64,000 nt of DNA from Alphaproteobacteria bacterium (lineage in GTDB: Bacteria > Pseudomonadota > Alphaproteobacteria > Micavibrionales > Micavibrionaceae), in contig NZDE01000011.1 in the NCBI GenBank assembly GCA_002690045.1, positions 524,582-588,581 on the forward strand, read 5' to 3'. Shown in pieces: positions 57,425-64,000 of the stretch (its first letter is position 1; every line of letters starts with the position of its first letter). Below the pieces are notes generated by a model. It saw only the letters and a program-made list of their open reading frames with translations, was not told where the DNA came from and ran no database searches. The position numbers and the translations under genes are program-made.

Positions 57425-58166
57425 TGACAGCTTTGTCAGCCATTTGGTTGAACTGCGCCGCCGCTTGATGATCGTCATGCTCGGCTTTGTGCTGGCGAGT
57501 ACGTTTAGCTATTTTTATGTTGATGAAATTTACGGCTTCCTAACCGTACCTCTACAAAACGCGATGGATGAAAATGGCACAGGGCGTTTAATCTATACAG
57601 GCCTCAGCGAGGCTTTCTTCACTTATCTGAAAGTCGCTTTATTTGCGGGCGCAGCCGTGACTTTCCCCCTCTTCGCCTATCATATTTGGGCGTTTATTGC
57701 GCCAGGGCTTTATAAGTCCGAACGCAGTGTGTTCCTGCCCTATCTGATCGCCGCGCCAATCTTGTTTATTGCAGGGGCCGCGATGGTTTATTACGTGATT
57801 ATGCCGCTTGCATGGCCGTTCTTTTTAAGCTTCCAAAGCTTTGACAATAAAATTGGTCTGCCGATTGAATTAGAGGCGCGCGTGAGTGAATATCTATCCC
57901 TCGTCATGGTGCTTATTTTTGCCTTTGGGCTCGCCTTTCAAATCCCCGTTATATTGACTATGCTTGGGCATATGGGGGTGGTTAGTGCGCAATCTTTGGC
58001 ACGTAAGCGGCGTTATATTATTGTGTTTTCCTTTATCATCGGTGCGTTTCTAACGCCGCCAGATATTATTTCTCAAGTTGGCCTCGCCTTGCCTGTATGG
58101 CTTCTTTACGAATGTTCAATCATACTGATACGCCTGATACAGCGGAAAGGCGACGTGCAAGACTAA
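57408..58166 (+). CDS. tatC: twin-arginine translocase subunit TatC
   Basis: TatC recognises the twin-arginine signal and has six membrane helices. The 252-residue protein has the N-terminal [17 protein letters not shown] signature, the periplasmic loop with [10 protein letters not shown], and the later [16 protein letters not shown] and [20 protein letters not shown] segments. It overlaps tatB by 17 bases. The usual follower serS is not here. Confidence 0.97.
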   Translation: MTQKSDDSFVSHLVELRRRLMIVMLGFVLASTFSYFYVDEIYGFLTVPLQNAMDENGTGRLIYTGLSEAFFTYLKVALFAGAAVTFPLFAYHIWAFIAPGLYKSERSVFLPYLIAAPILFIAGAAMVYYVIMPLAWPFFLSFQSFDNKIGLPIELEARVSEYLSLVMVLIFAFGLAFQIPVILTMLGHMGVVSAQSLARKRRYIIVFSFIIGAFLTPPDIISQVGLALPVWLLYECSIILIRLIQRKGDVQD

Positions 58167-58552
58167 TGGTACTTTGGGGCTTATATCTATCTATTTTTTG
58201 GGCGGTGTCGTTTTATTCTGTTTTTCAGGACATGGCAAAACCTGAACGCAGGCTTTCGTTAATTGAAAGCACAATCACGTCACTGGTTATTACCTTTAGC
58301 GTCTTTGGGCTTTACCATGCGCCTACAGGGCAAAGCTTTGCGCCATTTTTATTTATCCTTCTACCGCTAAGCGCCTATTTTGAAATAAGCAATGCAGTAA
58401 GTGACCTAAAATCAGGCCGCATACAAGAACAACTTGAAGAAGACGTCCCACAGGATATAATCAATAATATTGCGTTTATCTCTTTAAGTGCAATTCTTCT
58501 ACCCGGCTACATCGCTGGTTTAATGTTGATAGTCAAATACGGAACTCTTTAA
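58166..58552 (+). CDS. integral membrane protein of unknown function, 128 residues
   Basis: The frame stays open upstream to 58097, but TAATG at 58164-58168 joins the tatC stop to an in-frame ATG at 58166, which I take as the start; an ATG at 58112 would add 18 basic and polar residues ([18 protein letters not shown]) and is also possible. Four hydrophobic segments are visible: LWGLYLSIFWAVSFYSVF, ITSLVITFSVFGLYH, FAPFLFILLPLSAYF and IAFISLSAILLPGYIAGLMLIV. No family is recognised. It shares the A of its stop with the zapE ATG (TAATG). Confidence 0.65.
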   Translation: MVLWGLYLSIFWAVSFYSVFQDMAKPERRLSLIESTITSLVITFSVFGLYHAPTGQSFAPFLFILLPLSAYFEISNAVSDLKSGRIQEQLEEDVPQDIINNIAFISLSAILLPGYIAGLMLIVKYGTL

Positions 58553-59676
58553 TGGCTGACCTCACGCCTTTAAGCCTTTATCAAACCGCGTTAAGCAGCG
58601 GTGATATACATGATGACCCTGCGCAGGCGCATATTGTCGCCGCGCTTGATGTCTTGCATAGTGAGCTTATTAAACCACAAGGCGCTTTGGCAAAACTTCT
58701 TAAAAAACGCAGCGCCATACAAGGCTTATATATTTACGGCAGCGTCGGGCGCGGCAAAACATTTCTGATGGATTTATTTTATGATGCCCTGCCTGATCAT
58801 ATAGCAAAAAAACGCGTCCATTTTCACAGCTTCATGCGCGATGCCCATGACTTCTTACACCGCAAACGTAAGGAAGACACCAATAAAAGCGCTGATGCGT
58901 TAATCCCCGCCCTCGCCGAATGGATTAGTAGCCAATGCCATGTGCTTTGCTTTGATGAATTTCATGTGGTTGATATTGCCGATGCCATGATATTAGGCCG
59001 TCTGCTTGATGCATTATTCGCCCGAAATATTGTTGTGGTCTGTACATCAAACTGGCATCCGAAAGATTTATATAAAGATGGGCTGCAACGTGAACGGTTC
59101 TTACCGGCAATTGATTTGATCTGCACCAATATGAACACAATCCATCTTGATAGCCCCAAAGACCACCGCCTTGGACGTTTAGGGGACGAAGATTTATACC
59201 ACTGCCCCAACGGCACAGAAAGCCAAGCGCGGATTGATGAAATTTTTGCCAAACTGACCGATTGTACCGCCGCGCAGCCGACCACGTTAAATTACAAGAA
59301 CCGTAATTTAGACGTCCCCGCCGCGGCGAAGGGCGTTGCACGCTTTCGCTTTCAAGACCTTTGCGAAAAGCCACTTGGCGCGTCAGATTATCTATTGCTC
59401 GCCGAACATTATCATACAATTATACTCGAAAACATTCCGCGCCTTGGCTATGACCGCCGCAATGAAACGAAGCGCCTAATTACATTAATCGATGTACTTT
59501 ACGAACAAAACATTATGCTGATAATCAGCGCAGCGACGACACCACAAAAACTTTACACTGGCCATGATCATAGCTTTGAATTTGACCGTACCATCAGCCG
59601 CCTTTTGGAAATGCAAAGCCAAGATTACCGCACCGCCCATAGTGAAAAATTTAGCTTAGATGTAATATCAGATTAA
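58552..59676 (+). CDS. zapE: cell division protein ZapE / AFG1-family ATPase
   Basis: The 374-residue protein is of the AFG1/LACE1 family; ZapE binds FtsZ and helps the Z ring constrict under stress. Walker A is YGSVGRGKTFLMDLFYDAL, Walker B is LCFDEFHVVDIADAM, and sensor-like VVCTSNWHPKDLYKDGLQRERFLPAI and the later RFRFQDLCEKPLGASDYLLLAE segment are diagnostic. It overlaps the previous gene by one base. The homologue is often near mdh in other species, but here it follows tatC. Confidence 0.94.
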   Translation: MADLTPLSLYQTALSSGDIHDDPAQAHIVAALDVLHSELIKPQGALAKLLKKRSAIQGLYIYGSVGRGKTFLMDLFYDALPDHIAKKRVHFHSFMRDAHDFLHRKRKEDTNKSADALIPALAEWISSQCHVLCFDEFHVVDIADAMILGRLLDALFARNIVVVCTSNWHPKDLYKDGLQRERFLPAIDLICTNMNTIHLDSPKDHRLGRLGDEDLYHCPNGTESQARIDEIFAKLTDCTAAQPTTLNYKNRNLDVPAAAKGVARFRFQDLCEKPLGASDYLLLAEHYHTIILENIPRLGYDRRNETKRLITLIDVLYEQNIMLIISAATTPQKLYTGHDHSFEFDRTISRLLEMQSQDYRTAHSEKFSLDVISD

Positions 59677-59762
59677 CTTTTAACCCTTTATTTGTGAAGC
59701 CGTGATAGACTATAATTTCAGTGAATCGATTACAGCGTTTTATTAGCTAAGGTCTTTATATT

Positions 59763-61055
59763 ATGGGTATTTTTTCGGGGCTTACCGATAAGATCACAGG
59801 AAAATCGACAAAGACATCCGCGCCATCAAAGAATGATCCGGCGCGCTATAGTGATGAGCGCGAACGCGCAGCAAGCGGCAGCAAAGGCGAGCGTATGAAC
59901 CTTGCCAAAAACACGGAAACGCACCGCGAGATTCTCTATTATCTCGCTGAAAACGACCCTGACCCCAAAATACGCCGCGCGCTGGTACAGAATGCGTCTT
60001 TACCTGTACAGGCCAGTGGTGTCCTTGCCAAGGATGATGATGTTGATGTTCGGCTTGCTTTAGCTGAACGACTGATTAAATTATTACCGGAACTGTCAAA
60101 AGACAAACAAAGCCAGCTTTATGCATACGCCGTCCAAGCGCTTGGCACATTGGCATTGGATGAAGTTCTAAAAATCCGCCTTGCATTAACAAGTGCGCTT
60201 AAAGACCACGCCTACACCCCGCCGAAAGTTGCAGGGCAATTGGCGCGCGATGTTGAACGGCAAGTGTCCGAACCTATTTTGAAATTCTGCGCGGCTTTGG
60301 CGGATGATGATTTACTTGATATTCTAAGCAAGCATCCGGCGAGCTGGGCGATACAAGCCATTGCATCGCGCAGCCATGTGAGCGGTGATGTATCCACCGC
60401 AATTATCCGCACGGAAGATGTACCTGCCGGTCAAATGTTGATTGAAAACGAAGGTGCTGAGCTTAACAAAGAGTTACTAATGGAAATTGTCGACAAAGCG
60501 CGCACAACACCAGAATGGCAAAAGCCAACAGCGCTTAGGAAAGCCCTGCCTTATGATATTGTACAGTCTATGATGTCTTTTGTTGATGAACATATCAAAA
60601 ACATTTTAGAGTCCCGCGAAGACTTCGATGAAGAGACTCGCAGCGAAGTTGCCGAAATTGCCAAACGGCGCGTTGCCTTCGCAACCGAGCATCAAGCCCT
60701 TGACGGTGAAACATCCCTTGCACATGTCAAACGCCTTGATAAAAAGAAGTTATTAAATGAGGAGCTCGTCGCCGATGCCCTTGCCATGCGTGAGACTGAG
60801 TTTGTACTGGCGGCGCTTGCTCATAAGGCCAAGACTAATGAAGATGAGATCAAAAAAATCGTCGACATGAAAAGCGCGAAATCCATCGTATCACTGTGTT
60901 GGCATTGCAAATTTTCTATGCGCTTTGCTTTCCGTTTAGAACAAGAATTATGCCACATACCCAAGGCCGAACTCATTTACCCTAAAGATGGCACTGACTT
61001 CCCTCTACCCGAAGCCGATATGAAATGGCAAATGGAGTTTTTAGGTTTCCGCTAA
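59763..61055 (+). CDS. DUF2336 domain protein
   Basis: The 430-residue protein has a basic disordered start (about 45 residues), then helical repeats resembling HEAT repeats (TETHREILYYLAENDPDPKIRRALVQNASLPV, DVDVRLALAERLIKLLPEL), matching DUF2336, which is mostly found in alphaproteobacteria. Conserved DAR-type charged stretches continue to about residue 320. The last 70 residues with KKLLNEELVADALAMRETEFVLAALA form another helical unit. The function is unknown; a scaffold or regulatory role is inferred from repeat architecture. A weak AAGG lies 12 bases before the ATG. Confidence 0.85.
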   Translation: MGIFSGLTDKITGKSTKTSAPSKNDPARYSDERERAASGSKGERMNLAKNTETHREILYYLAENDPDPKIRRALVQNASLPVQASGVLAKDDDVDVRLALAERLIKLLPELSKDKQSQLYAYAVQALGTLALDEVLKIRLALTSALKDHAYTPPKVAGQLARDVERQVSEPILKFCAALADDDLLDILSKHPASWAIQAIASRSHVSGDVSTAIIRTEDVPAGQMLIENEGAELNKELLMEIVDKARTTPEWQKPTALRKALPYDIVQSMMSFVDEHIKNILESREDFDEETRSEVAEIAKRRVAFATEHQALDGETSLAHVKRLDKKKLLNEELVADALAMRETEFVLAALAHKAKTNEDEIKKIVDMKSAKSIVSLCWHCKFSMRFAFRLEQELCHIPKAELIYPKDGTDFPLPEADMKWQMEFLGFR

Positions 61056-61069
61056 GTAATAAATAAGCA

Positions 61070-61101
61070 CAAAAAAACGGCACTTTGGTCTAAGTGCCGT
61101 C
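61070..61101 (-). terminator. rho-independent terminator of the bactofilin gene
   Basis: ACGGCACTT and AAGTGCCGT form a nine-base perfect stem with a six-base loop. On the minus strand seven T residues follow. It may also stop transcription from the plus-strand gene ending at 61055. Confidence 0.9.
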
Positions 61102-61123
61102 TTCTCATAAATTTTGACTGATC

Positions 61124-61927
61124 TTACGCAGTTGCGGCGTCAGACGCGAACGGAAGCTGTGTGTCTTCCTCTTTTGCTGTGTTGTTCGCCGCTTTAAGCT
61201 TTTTTGCTGCCGCCTTCTTTGGTGCAGTTTTTGCTTCTTGACCCATTGCTGATGCTGGGCTGATTGAACCGTGTAGCTCTGCGCCCGCTTCAACAGAAAG
61301 TTCGCCGTAAGAGATTGTACCACTTACAACTGCGCTGCTACGAAGTGTTAAGCGTCCATGTACAACAAGGTCACCTTCAAATTTACCTGAAATTGTTGCT
61401 TCCTGAATTTCAACTGTACCGTAGAATGTACCTTGTTCGTAGATATCAAGAATTGCTGCACCTTTAAGCGCCGCTTCAACTGTACCCTCAACAATCAAGT
61501 GGTCACATGAATCAATTTCACCTGACATATTGATGCCTTGGCCAACAACAAGTTTACGGCCTGTATCGCGGTCGTAATTCGTTGTTGAAGATACTGATGT
61601 ACCAAATGTAGAACCTGCATTGTAAGATGCAGAACCTGCGTTATATGCCGCATTGCGCGCAACTGCTGGCGTAGCAGCTTCACCCGCGCCTTCAACTTTG
61701 TCTTCTTTAAGATCCATAGTCTTTTTCTCTTCTTCTTTAGGTTGGCTTGCTGAATCGCTTGGATCCTGCGTCGTGTTTAAAACTTGCTGTGTTTGCAAAA
61801 AGCTTGCAGGGCTTTTCATTACAGATTTCACATCGCTTTGTGCATCATCAGATGACGCTGGCGTTTTTTGTGTTTCTGTAACTGAAGCATTGCTTGGCTC
61901 AGTTGCTGATTTTGGTCTATGAAACAT
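61124..61927 (-). CDS. bactofilin
   Basis: Bactofilins polymerise into cytoskeletal filaments that organise the cell wall or cell shape. The 267-residue protein has a disordered N-terminal region (about 115 residues) including the repeat YNAGSASYNAGST, then the beta-helical core with GQGINMSGEIDSCDHLIVEGTVEAAL, ISGKFEGDLVVHGRLTLRSSAVVSGTISYGELSVEAGAELHGSI, and a basic, Ala/Lys-rich tail. Repeating Val/Ile every other residue confirms the fold. AAGGGA precedes the ATG. It has a terminator and is transcribed alone. Confidence 0.93.
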   Translation of the reverse strand: MFHRPKSATEPSNASVTETQKTPASSDDAQSDVKSVMKSPASFLQTQQVLNTTQDPSDSASQPKEEEKKTMDLKEDKVEGAGEAATPAVARNAAYNAGSASYNAGSTFGTSVSSTTNYDRDTGRKLVVGQGINMSGEIDSCDHLIVEGTVEAALKGAAILDIYEQGTFYGTVEIQEATISGKFEGDLVVHGRLTLRSSAVVSGTISYGELSVEAGAELHGSISPASAMGQEAKTAPKKAAAKKLKAANNTAKEEDTQLPFASDAATA

Positions 61928-62243
61928 AACTCATTCCCTTTGACTGAATTAAATAATTATTTATAAAATTCCTCATCACAACAACGCAGGTCAGCATACC
62001 CCCAAACGCATATTGACCACGCAAAAGCATACCAATATAGCGGTTAAAACGTCCGTAAAACGAACCTGTCCGTTTCGATGATGAGCAGACTTTAGCAAGG
62101 CTGATGGATGCATGCAAGTTTAAAAAATAAAAATTTTATATTTTTCCATATATCTTTTTCCCGCCTTGCTTTATTCCTATTTTATCTATATATATTAATA
62201 GGTTAGAAAATATTAATACAAAACGATACGGCCAATATTAAAA
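61928..62243. other. gene-free stretch between bactofilin and nth
   Basis: The 316 bases carry no credible frame on either strand. The side next to nth is very AT-rich (poly-A and poly-T tracts and TATATATATT near 62190). I see no tRNA, no strong hairpin with a T run and no long repeat. It presumably holds the divergent promoters of the bactofilin gene and nth. Confidence 0.5.
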
Positions 62244-62876
62244 ATGAACAAGCAAGATGTTATCGGTTTTTTTTCCACGCTAGAGCGCCTTAATCCAGAA
62301 CCTGAGGGGGAGCTAGATTGGGTTAATCCGTTCACCCTTTTGGTCGCGGTTGTTTTATCTGCGCAGGCAACTGATGTAGGCGTAAACAAAGCCACAGGCC
62401 CCCTATTCCAAGTTGCCGATACGCCAGAGAAAATGTATGCGCTTGGTGAAGACAAAATTCGCGATTACATTAAGACCATTGGCTTATTTAACACCAAGGC
62501 AAAGAATGTTTATAAGCTCTGCGAAATACTCATAAAAGAATATGACAGCGACGTGCCACAAAGCCGTGATGAACTGGTCAAACTGCCAGGGGTCGGGCGC
62601 AAAACAGCAAATGTCGTACTCAACATTGCCTTTGGTCAGCCGACAATTGCTGTCGACACTCATCTATTCCGCGTCAGCAACCGCACAGGTCTTGCCAAAG
62701 CAAAAACGCCCGAAGCTGTCGAAAAGAAATTAGAAAAAGCGATACCTAAAGAGTTTCTGCGGCACGCCCATCACTGGCTTATTTTGCATGGCCGCTATAT
62801 TTGTAAAGCACGCAAACCAGATTGCGCGAACTGTCCTGTATATGCATATTGCGGCTTTAAAGAGAAAACGGCTTAA
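62244..62876 (+). CDS. nth: endonuclease III
   Basis: Endonuclease III removes oxidised pyrimidines and cuts the abasic site. The 210-residue protein has the helix-hairpin-helix LVKLPGVGRKTANVVLNIAFG with the catalytic Lys, the catalytic Asp in VDTHLFRVSNR, and the C-terminal iron-sulfur ligands C-x6-C-x2-C-x5-C in CKARKPDCANCPVYAYC. The start MNKQDVIGFFSTLERLNPEPEGELDWVNPFTLLVAVVLSAQATD fits the family. It converges on the following gene with a TTAA stop overlap. Confidence 0.96.
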   Translation: MNKQDVIGFFSTLERLNPEPEGELDWVNPFTLLVAVVLSAQATDVGVNKATGPLFQVADTPEKMYALGEDKIRDYIKTIGLFNTKAKNVYKLCEILIKEYDSDVPQSRDELVKLPGVGRKTANVVLNIAFGQPTIAVDTHLFRVSNRTGLAKAKTPEAVEKKLEKAIPKEFLRHAHHWLILHGRYICKARKPDCANCPVYAYCGFKEKTA

Positions 62877-63394
62877 AAGTTACGTGGACCGTATACTGAC
62901 TGATAGCCACGGGTTAAGTATGTTTCAATTGTTTGTGCCATACAAAATGCCGTAATAACTGCTCCTGTCCCATAATATGGCGCATCAGGATCATCAACAT
63001 TGGTTTCATAAAATAAATTCAACTCATGCAGCATCTTCATTTGTTGTTCCTGCGAACATTCAAGCAATAAATAATCTAGATCTTCTTGTGATTGTTTTTG
63101 CAGTAAACGCATCATCTTTGTGGCGGCAATGCTATGCAAATCGGCATTGTCCTTATCATACCCCTCAAGCAGCCGCACATATTCACGACGTATATCTTGT
63201 TTTACATTGAACACCGCGTCATTCAAACCACTTGGCACGCCACGATATGACCATGGATGCGAATTGATCCACGGGCATTGTTCAACCTCATGCCACACAT
63301 CTTCAATGCTTAAAGATATCGGCCCTGCTTGATCATTAAATGTACGGCACAGGCGCGCAAAAGATGAAGGCATTTTATTAGTTTTTTTTGTCAT
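62873..63394 (-). CDS. unknown protein, second of two tandem paralogues
   Basis: The 173-residue protein is soluble and not recognised. It shares with the upstream gene, in order, FARLCRTFNDQA, PWINSHPWSYRGVP, DAVFNVKQDIRREYVRLLEGYDKD, LLQKQSQEDLDYLLLECSQEQQ and DAPYYGTGAVITAFCMAQT. The pair arose by duplication, and the two products may form a complex. AAAGGA precedes the ATG. The stop overlaps that of nth. Confidence 0.7.
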   Translation of the reverse strand: MTKKTNKMPSSFARLCRTFNDQAGPISLSIEDVWHEVEQCPWINSHPWSYRGVPSGLNDAVFNVKQDIRREYVRLLEGYDKDNADLHSIAATKMMRLLQKQSQEDLDYLLLECSQEQQMKMLHELNLFYETNVDDPDAPYYGTGAVITAFCMAQTIETYLTRGYQSVYGPRNF

Positions 63395-63396
63395 TA

Positions 63397-63906
63397 TTAC
63401 TGTCCTTTTGGGCCTTGATCTTTGGGTCTAATTAAACGGAACGTCATGCCTGCTACAACAGGAACATAAGTACCGTAATATGGCGATTCTTCATTGGTGA
63501 AATGTTCCTCAAAGAACAGCGTTGCCGCATCATCTAAACGGTTAATTTGTTCTTCTGTCCCGTTGGCAAGAACATAGAGAAAATCTTCTGTCTGCTGTTC
63601 ATGTAATAAGCGTTTAAAGTCATTCGCCGCGCACTCATATGAATAAGCGGTATCAGGATCATACCCTTTTGTCATGAGGGCAAATTCTTCGCGCAGTTCA
63701 CGCATGACGTTAAATTCAAGGCCGTCATAATTTTCAGGGATACCGTTTTTTGACCATGGATGATTAGATACCCAAGGGAACTTCTTCACCAACATTTTTG
63801 TAGTCTCATAGTCTGGTGCGACAATTTCGGCTTGCTTTTGAAACTCACGGCAAAGGCGCGCATATATACCCGTGCGTCTTAATCTTAAATCTCCACCTTT
63901 GCTCAT
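63397..63906 (-). CDS. unknown protein, first of two tandem paralogues
   Basis: The 169-residue protein has the same layout as the gene that follows it: YARLCREFQKQAE, PWVSNHPWSKNGIP, LEFNVMRELREEFALMTKGYDPD, LLHEQQTEDFLYVLANGTEEQ and SPYYGTYVPVVAGMTF. The shared W-x-x-SHPWS and PYYGT motifs do not match a family I know. AGGGGA precedes the ATG, and two bases separate the pair. There is no signal peptide. Confidence 0.7.
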   Translation of the reverse strand: MSKGGDLRLRRTGIYARLCREFQKQAEIVAPDYETTKMLVKKFPWVSNHPWSKNGIPENYDGLEFNVMRELREEFALMTKGYDPDTAYSYECAANDFKRLLHEQQTEDFLYVLANGTEEQINRLDDAATLFFEEHFTNEESPYYGTYVPVVAGMTFRLIRPKDQGPKGQ

Positions 63907-63972
63907 TGGTGTCCCCTGTCTTTATTATTATGTTTTTTCTTATTATGAAATCTATTGCACGCCCCATAAAAA

Positions 63973-63999
63973 AAAGCAAGGCCAAATCAGCCTTGCTTT
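63973..63999 (-). terminator. terminator of a gene beyond the right edge
   Basis: AAAGCAAGGC and GCCTTGCTTT form a ten-base perfect stem with a seven-base loop. On the minus strand a T run follows, so the terminated gene must lie beyond 64000 on that strand. Confidence 0.8.
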
Positions 64000-64000
64000 A

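Overview
The window comes from the chromosome of an alphaproteobacterium with moderate to low G+C by eye. The lineage call rests on gene clusters typical of that class: hrcA/grpE facing rph-rdgB-hemW, nagZ-scpA-scpB-tatA-tatB-tatC, a five-gene F1 operon atpHAGDC without F0 genes, DUF484 next to xerC, and single DUF2336 and bactofilin genes. The meso-DAP type MurE, lipoprotein, outer-membrane-like protein and Tat system indicate a Gram-negative cell. A free-living or predatory lineage near Micavibrio or Rhodospirillales is possible but only a guess. No tRNA, rRNA, CRISPR array, insertion sequence or prophage was seen.

Layout. 1-7254 (minus): division and wall cluster rsmH-ftsL-ftsI-murE-murF-mraY, tightly overlapped, with no mraZ in front of rsmH and an unrelated exported protein after mraY. 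7558-10369: a fused fatty-acid-hydroxylase/creatininase protein, an overlapping alpha/beta hydrolase, and a small convergent gene. 10635-16371: aconitase, then a run of poorly known genes, including two neighbouring enzyme-like proteins whose catalytic motifs look destroyed (an RfaE2/HldE-like nucleotidyltransferase and a HAD pyrimidine-nucleotidase-like protein) and a BPL_N amidotransferase. 16414-21520 (minus): atpHAGDC. 21669-25478: an accessory block (arylsulfotransferase-like propeller with a small YVGPG membrane protein, a lipoprotein, three unknowns) between atpH and priA. 25475-31124: priA, transaldolase, two small tandem paralogues, DUF484, xerC. 31154-35765: CHMI tautomerase, lepA, and a soluble triple-PAS methyl-accepting protein. 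35998-39906: putative outer-membrane protein, a cupin gene with its ribosome binding site inside a hairpin, an unknown gene, a DUF455 ferritin-like protein and an M48 protease. 40064-43358: ornithine aminotransferase, a 396-base gene-free stretch holding a 101-base palindrome and a candidate small RNA with its own promoter and terminator, an exported protein, and malate dehydrogenase. 43557-49408: DUF1190-like protein, grpE, hrcA, rph, rdgB, hemW. 49410-59676: exported protein, Suv3-like helicase, nagZ, scpAB, tatABC, zapE. 59763-63906: DUF2336 protein, bactofilin, nth, and a second pair of tandem paralogues.

Most of the window is housekeeping: wall synthesis and division, TCA cycle (acnA, mdh), ATP synthesis, replication restart and chromosome handling (priA, xerC, scpAB), protein quality control and export. 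Genes are densely packed: five convergent pairs overlap by exactly four bases through shared stop codons. The strongest candidates for something undescribed are the small RNA at 41402-41609, the palindrome beside it, the hydroxylase-creatininase fusion, and the adjacent pseudo-enzyme pair at 13512-15040.
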